NCBI GenBank assembly: GCA_005223045.1 | Contig: NJBM01000001.1 | Coordinates: 434,001-498,000, forward strand | DNA length: 64,000 bases | DNA from: Planctomycetes bacterium B3_Pla | GTDB taxonomy: Bacteria > Planctomycetota > Phycisphaerae > Sedimentisphaerales > Anaerobacaceae | Reading direction: 5' to 3' | Shown: piece after piece, positions 1 through 8,652 of the stretch | How the letters are laid out: each line of letters starts with the position of its first letter | How positions within the stretch are numbered: position 1 is the stretch's first letter | Program-made: the position numbers and the translations under genes | Notes under the pieces: model-generated | Seen by the model: only the letters and a program-made list of their open reading frames with translations | What the model was told of the DNA's origin: nothing | The model's database searches: none

Positions 1-2035
1 CCGGCACCCAGTCAAAGTTAGGGCCCCAAAACGCCGGAAAGCGACTGCCTTTATGCCACGTCGAAAAATTCCCGCTAACATATTTCGCCGCTTCATCGGC
101 AAGTCCCAAGTATGCCGCCTGGATCGAATCCTGCCTCCACCCGACGGACTCCTTGACCCGCCTGCGACGCCACGTCTCCAATCCGATTTCCAAGTCCCCG
201 CACGCCAGTCCGTACAACCGATAGGGGAACACCGCATAAAGCTCCGGATTCTCCGAATTCCTCAAAACGTCAAACTTCTCGGCGGGCAATACGAACTTCT
301 TGCCGTCCTGCTCGGCCACCGGCACGAGCGGAAGGTCTGCGAGCAATTTTCGCCATGCTGCTTTCTGTGAGCCTGTTACACCTTTTTCAAGATCGAGTAA
401 TCGCCCTATTACGTGCCGCAGCCCCGCAACTTCAGGCGTCGGATTAACGCACTCCCACCACGTCTCCAAAGCTTGTGCCGGCTCGAACCGAATCTTGCCG
501 TTCGCATCCCGCTGCCAGTGCTCATCGTAAAAAGTCAGAACCGCCTCAGCTATCGGCAGCACCGTATCACTGAGGAATTGCTCATCCTGCGTCATCGCAT
601 AGTAATCCAGCATCATCGCTGTAATCTCGATTCCCCCCTGCCATTCCCGCCGGATGTATTGGTTGATCGTCTCGGGGCCGGGGTGTCCCCATCCGTAATC
701 GCAATTGCCGTTGGTGCCCCAGAAGTACATCGTCTCAGGGAAAAAGGCGCCCCCGTGTTTGTAGTAAGCCATCGTCTTGTCCTTGCACAGCCCCAGGGCG
801 TTGCCGTACATGGCAAACACAGGCCCCATCAAATCAAAATCCCCCGCCTGCAGCATCGACCAGTAAGGCAGCCTGGTGTTCTGCCACCAGTACATCGCCC
901 CCCACCGCCGATAGTCGCCATCAAAATGCTCGTCCCCGACCTCGGCGTCCACTGTGAATATCGAGCCGTTGAATTTGATGGGATACTTCCCTCGCCCGCC
1001 GCACGCATTGATCCACCTTTGCAGCGCATAGCCCCTCGACACGGCGGGAGCATCGCCCGAAATACGAATCCAGCTCCGATCCCAAAATCTCCTCCACCAT
1101 CTCCCGTGCTGAGCCTTCGCGGCATCGAAGTCCTGAGAATCAACTTGCCTTACCTGCTTGTCCAAAAGCTCCAGCCAGGCATTGCCGGTCTTCGTTTGAG
1201 CCGTCAGGGGATATATCGCAACCACGAAACGCTTGCCGGGCTTTTCCGACTTCAAGATCGTGCCGTCTATGGCTTTCAGGCCTTCGCCCTTCATGCACGC
1301 ACCGAATGTCCGATCAATCAGCGGGTCCGGATGCTTGTCCAGCAGTTGGCCCAAGTGCTGATTCTTCAGCGTCACCGGATAGCACGACCCGGCATTGCGG
1401 TGATACCATACAACCTGCTCGTCTTTGTTTGCCACGACCGTATCCGGATAGACAATTATCGGATAATCATTCTCATCGTCTCTCGTAAGCCCCCGCGCGC
1501 TGACCGCCTCGGCTCCCTTGAGTTGCCGCTGATGCGTGCGCCAAACTTCCAGCTTTGCCTCCAAGTCAAACACCCGCTCGGCCTGAGCTTCGATTAAGAT
1601 GACGGGCCGATTCGCATCGACCCACACACGCAGACGCTTCTGCTGCCGCCCTTGCCCGGCCACCACTTCGATCTGCCCTGCGTCGAGGTTAAGTCTCTGC
1701 CGAAACTGCGTCCCTTGCTCCCACAGGGCGGGTGATAGTTTCACACGCACCAATCCTAATTTGAGCAGCCGGGCATTCTCACTCCATGAATCGGTCTTGC
1801 TTATATAGAACACAAGCTCACCGGCGGGATTGATCCACACATTCAGCCCGATATCGCCGTTGCCTATCGGCATTGACCCCGAAGATCCGTCACTCGGCGT
1901 CTCCCAGACAACGTCATACTCACTCACAAGACGCCCCGCCGCGAACGCCGAGACTGCAAACGACAAACCTATCACAATCGCTACATGGCGGGCATATTTG
2001 CCTGTTTTGTTGTCAGCAAGCTGTGAGTCTATCAT
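1..2035 (-). CDS. Secreted glycosidase-like protein, DUF5703/GH95-like six-hairpin type, 3' end missing
   Basis: An uninterrupted minus-strand frame of 678 codons starts at the ATG at 2033-2035 and leaves the window without a stop. It opens with a hydrophobic signal-like stretch (HVAIVIGLSFAVSAFAAG, about residues 17-34). Next comes a segment typical of the DUF5703 N-terminal domain of bacterial glycosidase-like proteins (VWETPSDGSSGSMPIGNGDIG, then YISKTDSWSENARLLKLG). The remainder is rich in Trp and aromatic helices (RRWGAMYWWQNTRLPYW, WGTNGNCDYGWGHPGPETIN, ALETWWECVNPTPE), as expected of an (alpha/alpha)6 catalytic barrel of the GH95-like kind. By family knowledge it should cleave a glycosidic bond outside the cytoplasm; the substrate cannot be read. 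It points away from the tRNA-Ser and sugar-enzyme block, so it is probably its own unit. The frame is well supported by continuous codon usage; the exact family is an inference. Confidence 0.8.
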   Translation of the reverse strand, partial: MIDSQLADNKTGKYARHVAIVIGLSFAVSAFAAGRLVSEYDVVWETPSDGSSGSMPIGNGDIGLNVWINPAGELVFYISKTDSWSENARLLKLGLVRVKLSPALWEQGTQFRQRLNLDAGQIEVVAGQGRQQKRLRVWVDANRPVILIEAQAERVFDLEAKLEVWRTHQRQLKGAEAVSARGLTRDDENDYPIIVYPDTVVANKDEQVVWYHRNAGSCYPVTLKNQHLGQLLDKHPDPLIDRTFGACMKGEGLKAIDGTILKSEKPGKRFVVAIYPLTAQTKTGNAWLELLDKQVRQVDSQDFDAAKAQHGRWWRRFWDRSWIRISGDAPAVSRGYALQRWINACGGRGKYPIKFNGSIFTVDAEVGDEHFDGDYRRWGAMYWWQNTRLPYWSMLQAGDFDLMGPVFAMYGNALGLCKDKTMAYYKHGGAFFPETMYFWGTNGNCDYGWGHPGPETINQYIRREWQGGIEITAMMLDYYAMTQDEQFLSDTVLPIAEAVLTFYDEHWQRDANGKIRFEPAQALETWWECVNPTPEVAGLRHVIGRLLDLEKGVTGSQKAAWRKLLADLPLVPVAEQDGKKFVLPAEKFDVLRNSENPELYAVFPYRLYGLACGDLEIGLETWRRRRVKESVGWRQDSIQAAYLGLADEAAKYVSGNFSTWHKGSRFPAFWGPNFDWVP

Positions 2036-2270
2036 TGTCGTCACTCCAAAGTCTTCTATCAAATTTCAGTGAGATGCCGCCGGAGCGGCAGTTGAATTGG
2101 AAACCCAACGGATGCAACTTACCATTTGCCATTACCGGAATCTTCTATTACAATGACAGAAACGTTTCAGGTAATTGCAGTGTATATTACAAATCGGGCG
2201 TAGTCGAGGTTGCAGTAATAAAAAATGTTCATCTTGTTGGGTTAGCTAAGACTTTGTAACATAAAGATTT

Positions 2271-2358
<88 letters not shown>

Positions 2359-2388
2359 TTGCATTGGACGCAGACGAAGAGAACCGCT

Positions 2389-3306
2389 TTATTGCCGGGC
2401 GCGCTTCTCAGATTGTTTGTACTGCTTGAATTTCGCCGCTATGCCTGCTGTATTCGCATCTCCCGAGTGAACTACAACTCGATAGCGCAGAGTTAGGGTC
2501 TGGCCTTTGGGCAATTTCAGCCGGCCGTCTTCGAGCCAGTACATCGGCGTCGGTGAGAAGAATCCGTAATCGCGGGTGAACCATTTGCAGGGGAACCAGC
2601 GGTTTTGTGGATTCTGCAGAATGGCGATTCCCTCAGTGATGCCGTCGCGCGTACCGGAGTAGTCGCACCAGGGCGAGGCGGCGCCGAATGTGCCCTTCTC
2701 GGCGGACTTGCCCTCGGCGTTGACGAGCGTGCCGCCTGACTTGACGCTCAACTCTGGTACTACGCGGGCCGAGAACAGCGCGTGGTTGGTCTTGAGAATT
2801 TGGATATCGACCAGCGGTTCCAGGCTTATCTCGAAGTCGATGAGCCGGATGTTCTCGTCGGGTGCAGTTACGACGATACGCCGCAGGTCGCGGATAATCG
2901 GTTCGTCGCGTCCCCAAAGGCATTCGTCGGTAAAGACGGCACGCTCGCCCGAAGCCTCGATGATCTTCGGCCCCTGCGAGACGATCTGGCCGCGTCCGTT
3001 ACCTTCCTGCCAGTAGTTACCGCCGTTGACACGGTCACAGCCGAAGAACAGCGAATGATGATGCGGGTACGGCAGCGACGTCTCGGTCGTGATGGATTTG
3101 CCCGAAGCCGGTCCATTGACGGGCCAGAAATACGGATACTTCTGCGAGTCGGCGAACTTGTAACACGTGAACAGCTTGCCGCCTACGTCAACGACAACTT
3201 TATCCTTATCGAGCCTGGCCGCCACTTCTTGTTGCGCCGCCGACACGAGAGAACAACCACACGCGGCTATCAGCAAAACTGCAACGATTTTAATCCAGCT
3301 ATTCAT
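2389..3306 (-). CDS. PmoA-like (DUF6807) family lipoprotein
   Basis: 305 aa from the preferred ATG at 3304-3306; an in-frame ATG nine codons upstream (3333) is possible but has no better ribosome site. The N-terminus MNSWIKIVAVLLIAACGCS has a lipobox-like LIAAC, suggesting a lipoprotein exported to the envelope. The body (YPYFWPVNGPASGKSITTE, YPHHHSLFFG, NGGNYWQEG) matches the Pfam family named 'methane oxygenase PmoA', now treated as DUF6807. That name is misleading: nothing here suggests a methane monooxygenase. Such proteins commonly accompany Gfo/Idh/MocA oxidoreductases in Planctomycetes and Bacteroidetes sugar loci, which fits the two oxidoreductase genes directly upstream on the same strand (50 bp gap). 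Role unknown, probably binding or modifying a carbohydrate. Confidence 0.8.
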   Translation of the reverse strand: MNSWIKIVAVLLIAACGCSLVSAAQQEVAARLDKDKVVVDVGGKLFTCYKFADSQKYPYFWPVNGPASGKSITTETSLPYPHHHSLFFGCDRVNGGNYWQEGNGRGQIVSQGPKIIEASGERAVFTDECLWGRDEPIIRDLRRIVVTAPDENIRLIDFEISLEPLVDIQILKTNHALFSARVVPELSVKSGGTLVNAEGKSAEKGTFGAASPWCDYSGTRDGITEGIAILQNPQNRWFPCKWFTRDYGFFSPTPMYWLEDGRLKLPKGQTLTLRYRVVVHSGDANTAGIAAKFKQYKQSEKRARQ

Positions 3307-3356
3307 AGCACGCTTCCCTTTTCCAATAGTCAATAGTCAATAATAAATAGTAAATC

Positions 3357-4703
3357 TCAGAGTCGCCACGGGCTGCGCATTGGTCGCCACAGCATTCGAT
3401 TCGCCCGGTCATTGTTGGTGAATCGTTCCTTTTCGGGGTCCCATTTTAGCTTTTGGCCAAGCTTCATTGCGATGTCACCCAGCAGGCAGACGGTGCACGA
3501 GCGGTGCCCAATCTCGACGGGGGCTACGGTCTCGGCCCGCGACTTGATACACTCAAGGAGATTGCCCTTGTGGCTGTTGCTTCTGTAGAGCTGGGTTTCA
3601 TCCGGACCTATAGTCGAAGTCATCAGCGACTTTGGCTGCGTATCGACTTGTCCGCGTTTGACATAGACCCAACCTTCGGTGCCCTCGAAGAGCACGCCCT
3701 GCTTGTTCTTTTTGCTATCGGCACAGATTACTTTGACGCCGTTTGCGTAAGTGTACTCGATGCTGAAATTGCCGTGCACGTCCCAGAGTCCGTCTCTCGG
3801 ATATTCGGCCTGCCCCTCGATCTCCACCGGGCCTGTATGTTCGGTGCCCATGCCCCACTGGGCAATGTCGTTGTGGTGGGCGCCCCAGCCGGTAATCATC
3901 CCGGCGCCGTACGCGGCGATACGGAGCCATCCCGGCCGGCCGTAACCTTCTTTTGGATGGACTCGTTTTTCGGTATAGGCGGCCGGAGGTGTAGGGCCAA
4001 GCCAGAAATCGTAATCGAGCACGCCGGGGACCGGCATCGTCGGCTCCGGGCCGGTGCCCGGGTCTGTGCCGAAGCCGACCTTGACGGTGTGCAGTTTGCC
4101 TATGCGGCCGTTGCGGACCAGCTCGCAGGCGTGGCGCCAACGCGCATCGGAACGCTGCTGGCTCCCGACCTGAAAGACCCTGCCGTAACGGGCAACGGTA
4201 TCGCTCAACACGCGCCCTTCCTCGATGGTCAGGCTCAGAGGTTTCTGCAGGAAAATATCCTTGCCCGCTTTAGCCGCGGCAATCGCCGGCAGCACGTGCC
4301 AGTGGTCCGGCGTGGCGATACAGACCGCGTCGATGTCGGCCTGTGCGACCAGGTCCCTGTAGTCGCCGTAGGTTCTGCACCCCTTGTACGCTCCGCCTGC
4401 GCTTTGCCTGCCGTAATGTGTCTCGACAGTTTTCTTAGCGTTTTTGACCCGGTTGGAATCGACATCGCACACTGCGACAACCTGGGCCTGCTTGAATCCC
4501 AGGATCTCTCGCATATCGCCCATCCCCATGCGCCCGACGCCGATGAAGCCGAACGTGATGCGGTTACTCGGTGCATCGGCCCCAAAAACCGATGCCGGCA
4601 CAATTGCCGGTCCCAACAAAGCCGCAGTCGCCACCGCAGCCGAACTTTTAAGAAACTGCCGGCGACTAACAACATTCGTACTGCTCGTTCTTCCATCGTT
4701 CAT
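3357..4703 (-). CDS. Tat-exported Gfo/Idh/MocA family oxidoreductase
   Basis: 448 aa. A twin-arginine signal is clear (VSRRQFLKSSAAVATAALLG, about residues 12-31), so the enzyme should be folded with its nicotinamide cofactor and exported. The Rossmann motif FGFIGVGRMGMGDM follows at about residues 50-63, then IATPDHWHVLPAIAAAKAGK. The lysine motif reads LQKPLS, with Gln where most relatives have Glu (EKP). The C-terminal alpha/beta domain (HPKEGYGRPGWLRIAAYGAG, GAHHNDIAQWGMG) is typical of this planctomycete subfamily. Expected role: NAD(P)-dependent oxidation or reduction of a sugar or glycoside. It lies between the related gene at 4760-6157 and the DUF6807 gene, all on the minus strand with gaps of about 50 bp, so probably one operon. 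Substrate unknown. Confidence 0.92.
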   Translation of the reverse strand: MNDGRTSSTNVVSRRQFLKSSAAVATAALLGPAIVPASVFGADAPSNRITFGFIGVGRMGMGDMREILGFKQAQVVAVCDVDSNRVKNAKKTVETHYGRQSAGGAYKGCRTYGDYRDLVAQADIDAVCIATPDHWHVLPAIAAAKAGKDIFLQKPLSLTIEEGRVLSDTVARYGRVFQVGSQQRSDARWRHACELVRNGRIGKLHTVKVGFGTDPGTGPEPTMPVPGVLDYDFWLGPTPPAAYTEKRVHPKEGYGRPGWLRIAAYGAGMITGWGAHHNDIAQWGMGTEHTGPVEIEGQAEYPRDGLWDVHGNFSIEYTYANGVKVICADSKKNKQGVLFEGTEGWVYVKRGQVDTQPKSLMTSTIGPDETQLYRSNSHKGNLLECIKSRAETVAPVEIGHRSCTVCLLGDIAMKLGQKLKWDPEKERFTNNDRANRMLWRPMRSPWRL

Positions 4704-4759
4704 ATCTCAATCCCGTAACAAGCCCTTCACAAATCAGTAATCAATCATCAATAATCATT

Positions 4760-6157
4760 TCAAAGTCTCCACGGACTTCGCAGCGGGCGGCTCAGCAGGC
4801 GATTGGCGATTTCGTCATTGGTAAATCTCTCGGCATCGGGGTCCCACTCCAGCTTTCGCCCGACCTGGATGGCAATGTGCCCCAACTGGCACAGCGAGTT
4901 GGTCCGGTGGCCTACCTCGGCATCCGCCAGCGTTTGACCGCGCGTCTTGATGGCGTCGATGAAGTCCCGCTTTTCATGTTTGAGGGGCAGGTGAATTTCA
5001 TCGGGGCCAATCGGCGATTTTAGAATCGATGTCGGTTCGGCTTTTATGCTGCGGTCGTTGTAATTGGCCTGGATCCAGCCTTCGGTCCCTTCGAACCGGA
5101 CGTGCGGCTGGCTTATGTTGTAGAAGAGCCGGACGCCGTTGGCATATTTGTACTTAATATCAAAGCTCAGCAGCACGTTCCAGAGACCGTCGCGAGGGTA
5201 TTTTCCAGTGCCCTCGACCTCCACCGGCCCCGTGCGGTCCGTGCCGTTGCCCCACTGTGCGATGTCGTTGAGGTGAGCGCCCCAATTGGTGACCATTCCC
5301 TCGCAGTATTCGGGCACGCGCATCCAGCCGGGCCGGCTGTAGCTTTGCCGCGGATGGACACCTTTGAGTGTGTAGGGTGTATAGGGGGCCGGTCCCACCC
5401 ACATATCGTAATCCAACTCTTCCGGGACGGGCATCTCCGGCTCCGGCGGTCCGCCCACATCGCCCGCTGGGACTCCAGTGCGAATGGTATGCACTTTGCC
5501 TATCCGCCCGTTGAGCACAAGCTCGCACGCCTTTTGAAAGCAGGCGTGCGAGCGGAACTCGCTGTCGGTGCGGAAGACTCGGTTATATCGCCGGACGGTA
5601 TCGCTAAGAGCACGGCCACCGGCAATACTCAGCGTCAGCGGCTTTTCGCAGCAGATATCCTTGCCCGCTCGGGCGGCAGCGGAAGCCATCGGCACGTGCC
5701 AATGGTCAGGCGTGGAAATCATCACAGCGTCGATGTCCGCCCGATCCAGAAGCTCGCGAAAATCGCGATAGGTCGAGCAGTCCTTGAACGTGCCGGAAGC
5801 CCGCTCTTTGGCGTAATGTTTCTCCACGGCTTTGCGGGCGTTGTCAAGCCTCCACGTATCAACGTCACAAACCGCCGTCACCTGAACGTCGGCGGCATTC
5901 AGAAAGAATTTTAAGTTGGAGTGATAAGCCTGACGACCCATTCCGATCATTCCAATGGTAACGCGATTGCCGGGGGCTTCGGCGCCCAGTACTCTCGCCG
6001 GAATGATAGTCGGTAGGGCCAACACTGCACCTGTTGCCGCCGTAGCGCTTTTCAGGAAGCCCCGTCGAGTCAGCACGTTTGCCTTTTTGATTCTTTGGAC
6101 TTTCTCCAAGCTCCTGCCTTCCTTTCTCGATGCAAAACCACAACTTTTGTATCTCAT
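4760..6157 (-). CDS. Tat-exported Gfo/Idh/MocA family oxidoreductase
   Basis: 465 aa, paralogue of the gene downstream (same ATPDHWH, GAHLNDIAQWGNGTDRTGPV and terminal NDEIANRLLSRPLRSPWRL patterns). A Tat signal LTRRGFLKSATAATGAVLAL begins near residue 29; the first 28 residues are a charged leader, so initiation at a later codon is possible. The Rossmann loop is IGMIGMGRQAYHSN and the catalytic-region motif is the usual CCEKPLT. It is predicted to act on a sugar or glycoside in the periplasm with a tightly bound nicotinamide cofactor. First gene of the minus-strand oxidoreductase/oxidoreductase/DUF6807 run; the divergent isomerase gene at 6289 shares its 131 bp upstream region. Confidence 0.92.
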   Translation of the reverse strand: MRYKSCGFASRKEGRSLEKVQRIKKANVLTRRGFLKSATAATGAVLALPTIIPARVLGAEAPGNRVTIGMIGMGRQAYHSNLKFFLNAADVQVTAVCDVDTWRLDNARKAVEKHYAKERASGTFKDCSTYRDFRELLDRADIDAVMISTPDHWHVPMASAAARAGKDICCEKPLTLSIAGGRALSDTVRRYNRVFRTDSEFRSHACFQKACELVLNGRIGKVHTIRTGVPAGDVGGPPEPEMPVPEELDYDMWVGPAPYTPYTLKGVHPRQSYSRPGWMRVPEYCEGMVTNWGAHLNDIAQWGNGTDRTGPVEVEGTGKYPRDGLWNVLLSFDIKYKYANGVRLFYNISQPHVRFEGTEGWIQANYNDRSIKAEPTSILKSPIGPDEIHLPLKHEKRDFIDAIKTRGQTLADAEVGHRTNSLCQLGHIAIQVGRKLEWDPDAERFTNDEIANRLLSRPLRSPWRL

Positions 6158-6209
6158 TCGTGAGGTTCAATCATACCAGGAGCATTCGCGGTTGGCAATG
6201 CGAATTTCC

Positions 6210-6238
6210 TTGCGTCCGGGATACATTTGCCTTATTTT
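6210..6238 (+). promoter_or_regulatory. Candidate sigma70-type promoter of the 6289 isomerase gene
   Basis: TTGCGT (6210-6215) and TATTTT (6233-6238) are separated by 17 bp. A strong Shine-Dalgarno AAGGAG (6274-6279) precedes the ATG at 6289 by 9 bp. The -10 match is partial, so this is a candidate only. Confidence 0.35.
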
Positions 6239-6288
6239 TGCCTGAAGGCAGAAAGTAGAATCACAACACAGGTAAGGAGAATACACAG

Positions 6289-7146
6289 ATGACAAAGAAA
6301 TCACAGGACAGAAGGCAGTTTCTGCAATTAGCAGGCGCAGGAGCCGTCGTTTCACTTACCGGCGCCCGCAGCAGTCTGGGCCAAAACCGCCGTTCGTCCG
6401 GGCGACGGCCGCGCAAGCCACAATTCCAGTTGGGCCTGGCTTCGTACACCTTGAGAAAGTTCGATCTGGACCAAACGCTGGCGATGACCAGACGGCTCGA
6501 TTTGAAATATATTTGCTTCAAGGACTTCCACCTGGCGCTCGACAGCACGCCGGCACAGATCGAGGCTGTCGTGGCGAAAGTCAAAGAGGCAGGCCTGACG
6601 CTCTACGGGGGCGGGGTAATCGGCATGAAGAACGAAGATCAGGTACATCAGGCCTTCGATTACGCCAAAGCCGCGGGGATGAAGGTCATTGTCGCATCGC
6701 CCGCACCGCAGATGCTGCCGATGATCGACGAAAAGGTCCGGCAGTACGATATCAAAGTGGCAATCCACAACCACGGCCCCGGGGACAAGCACTTTCCAAC
6801 CCCTTCGGCCATCTACAAGCAGGTGAAAGACCTGGACAAACGAATCGGCATTTGTCACGACATCGGGCATACCAAGCGTTTCGGCGCCGATCCGTTGGCT
6901 GAGACAGAGAAATATGCCGACCGACTCCACGATATGCACATAAAGGACGTCTCGGCGGCGAACGAGAATGGAAAGGGAGTTGAAATCGGCCGAGGCGTGA
7001 TCGACATCCCGAAGTTCATCAGGATACTCGTGAAAATCAAGTACGACGGTATCGTTTCGTTCGAATACGAAAAAGACGCCGACGACCCAATGGCGGGTCT
7101 GGCCGAGTCGGTAGGCTACATCAGGGGCGTAATGGCGGCCGTATGA
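6289..7146 (+). CDS. Tat-exported sugar phosphate isomerase/epimerase-like TIM barrel
   Basis: 285 aa, started by ATG 6289 behind AAGGAG. A twin-arginine leader (DRRQFLQLAGAGAVVSLTG) marks it for export. The rest is a xylose-isomerase-like (AP endonuclease 2-type) TIM barrel: LGLASYTLRKFDLDQTL on the first strand, then likely metal-site motifs IHNHG, ICHDIGH, MHIKD and SFEYE near the C-terminus. Family members isomerise, epimerise or, in recently described sugar pathways, eliminate at keto-sugars made by Gfo/Idh/MocA oxidoreductases. It is divergent from two such oxidoreductases, so a partnership is likely. The downstream gap holds an inverted repeat. Confidence 0.88.
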   Translation: MTKKSQDRRQFLQLAGAGAVVSLTGARSSLGQNRRSSGRRPRKPQFQLGLASYTLRKFDLDQTLAMTRRLDLKYICFKDFHLALDSTPAQIEAVVAKVKEAGLTLYGGGVIGMKNEDQVHQAFDYAKAAGMKVIVASPAPQMLPMIDEKVRQYDIKVAIHNHGPGDKHFPTPSAIYKQVKDLDKRIGICHDIGHTKRFGADPLAETEKYADRLHDMHIKDVSAANENGKGVEIGRGVIDIPKFIRILVKIKYDGIVSFEYEKDADDPMAGLAESVGYIRGVMAAV

Positions 7147-7150
7147 AGTT

Positions 7151-7215
7151 AGAATTGAGAATGAAGAATTCAGAATTGCAAAGTTGCACGTTCTGAATTC
7201 TTCATTCTTAATTCT
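7151..7215. repeat. Inverted repeat with AGAATTGAGAATGAAGAATT arms
   Basis: Arms 7151-7175 and 7191-7215 are inverted repeats of 25 bp with one mismatch and a 15 bp loop, in the gap after the isomerase gene. Related A/T-rich sequence (GAATTGAGAATGAAGAA and ATTCTACATTCTAAATT) recurs at 43907-43966, so it belongs to a dispersed family. It could also act as a bidirectional terminator; there is no T-tract directly after the stem. Confidence 0.75.
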
Positions 7216-7239
7216 ACATTCTAAATTGGTGGATTTGTT

Positions 7240-8622
7240 ATGCCGTACAACATTCGTATAGTAAGCACGTATCCCCCTCGCAGGTGCGGGATAGGCACAT
7301 TTTCGCGCGATCTTGCGACCGCACTGGAGCACTTCACTGCCGAAGTGGGCAATATAAGAATCGCGGCAATCGACAACGGCAAAGGCCCGTATCGTATTCC
7401 GGTCGAGCTAACGATTGACCAGTACAATCCGGCGTCCTGGCAGGATACGATTACGCACATTCTGACCCGCTCAAAGGAAACCAACTATCCCACGGTCGTC
7501 CTTCTACAGCATGAGTACGGGCTGGACCCGGACGACAACGGGCGGGACGGGCGGGGAACCAACTACGTCAAAATGGCAAAGGCCTTCACGGAAAACAACC
7601 TGATTACTCTCGTGTACCTGCATACGGTCCTCGAGGAGCCGGACGAGCACCAGAAGAAAGTCCTGCAGGAGCTGGCTAAGTTCACCGACGGCCTCATTGT
7701 GACAACTGAAAATGCCATTAACATACTCGAATCGCCCACCTACGAGATCCCCCACGCCAAGCTAAAGCATATCGACCACGGGATCAGAATGCAGCATCGA
7801 ACCCAGTACGACCGGCTCGAAATAAAACGCAGGTACGGATTGGATGACCGTTTTCTAATTACTACGCTCGGCCTGCTGTCGCCGGGAAAAGGAATTCAAT
7901 ACAGCCTGAGGGCTTACGGCAGGTTCCTGCACGAGTCCTGCACGAAAGCCCAGAGAAGCCGCATCGTTTATCTGATCGCGGGCCGTTGCCACCCGGAATT
8001 TATACAAGACGAAGGCGGTGAGCCGTACCGGCAGTACGAGGCCATGCTGAATGAGGCGATGGAAGCCTCGAAATTAAAGTGGTGCAAAGTCAAAGAGCTG
8101 CAAGGGCAGGACTTCGGCGACTACGATGTCGTCTTCCTTGATGTCTTCCTGGATGAAACGACCTTTGTGGAACTTTACTGCGCGACGAATGTAATGGTGC
8201 TGCCCTATCTCAACATGCAGCAAATATCGAGCGGCATATTGGCCGACACTCTCGGCTCAGGCAGGGCCGCCATAACGACGAAGTTCCGCTATGCCGTCGA
8301 GCTTGTTCATTCCAACAAAGCGTGCCCAAAGGGCGCCCTTATCGGCAGGTATGCCCGGAGTATTCTGGTCGATCCGGGCGAGCCTTCGATCGAGCAGATA
8401 GCCAAAGGCCTTGACCATTTGGTTTTCAACGAGGACAAACGTCTGCTGATGGAAAAGCAGGCCCACCAGCGAGGCTACCAGATGAGGTGGAACAACAGCG
8501 CCTGGGCCTTGCTGCAGTACATTGATTTTGCCAGAGAGCAAAAAGAGATAGTCACCGGCAGAGGCATAAAGTTCACCCGGCAGAAGCCTTCGCTCCTCGA
8601 AATAAAGAAACGCCGAGCCTGA
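7240..8622 (+). CDS. GT4-like glycosyltransferase
   Basis: 460 aa, cytoplasmic, no signal. The N-terminus IRIVSTYPPRRCGIGTFSRD is the typical GT-B opening for GT4 enzymes that act on retained sugar-nucleotide donors. The C-terminal donor half carries FLITTLGLLSPGKGIQYSLRA, then YLIAGRCHPEF, and NVMVLPYLNMQQISSGILAD with the late-domain serine/glycine loop. Ordinary length for the family. A weak GGTGG sits 9-13 bp before the ATG. It is predicted to transfer a sugar to a glycan or lipid; acceptor not readable. It follows the isomerase gene after a repeat and converges with the oxidoreductase at 8653. Confidence 0.88.
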   Translation: MPYNIRIVSTYPPRRCGIGTFSRDLATALEHFTAEVGNIRIAAIDNGKGPYRIPVELTIDQYNPASWQDTITHILTRSKETNYPTVVLLQHEYGLDPDDNGRDGRGTNYVKMAKAFTENNLITLVYLHTVLEEPDEHQKKVLQELAKFTDGLIVTTENAINILESPTYEIPHAKLKHIDHGIRMQHRTQYDRLEIKRRYGLDDRFLITTLGLLSPGKGIQYSLRAYGRFLHESCTKAQRSRIVYLIAGRCHPEFIQDEGGEPYRQYEAMLNEAMEASKLKWCKVKELQGQDFGDYDVVFLDVFLDETTFVELYCATNVMVLPYLNMQQISSGILADTLGSGRAAITTKFRYAVELVHSNKACPKGALIGRYARSILVDPGEPSIEQIAKGLDHLVFNEDKRLLMEKQAHQRGYQMRWNNSAWALLQYIDFAREQKEIVTGRGIKFTRQKPSLLEIKKRRA

Positions 8623-8652
8623 CAAGCAGGCCGGCGCCCTGCAAGATTACTA

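Noticed and set aside
413..1597. 394-codon plus-strand open frame
   Set aside because: Low-complexity Pro/Arg/His-rich translation with no domain; it is antisense to the continuous, domain-bearing minus-strand glycosidase frame.
2389..3306. Methane monooxygenase PmoA
   Set aside because: The Pfam name is historical; the protein is a soluble lipoprotein-like DUF6807 member with no membrane helices or copper site of true PmoA.
3453..4718. 421-codon plus-strand open frame
   Set aside because: Antisense shadow of the Gfo/Idh/MocA gene, which has a Tat leader and clear motifs.
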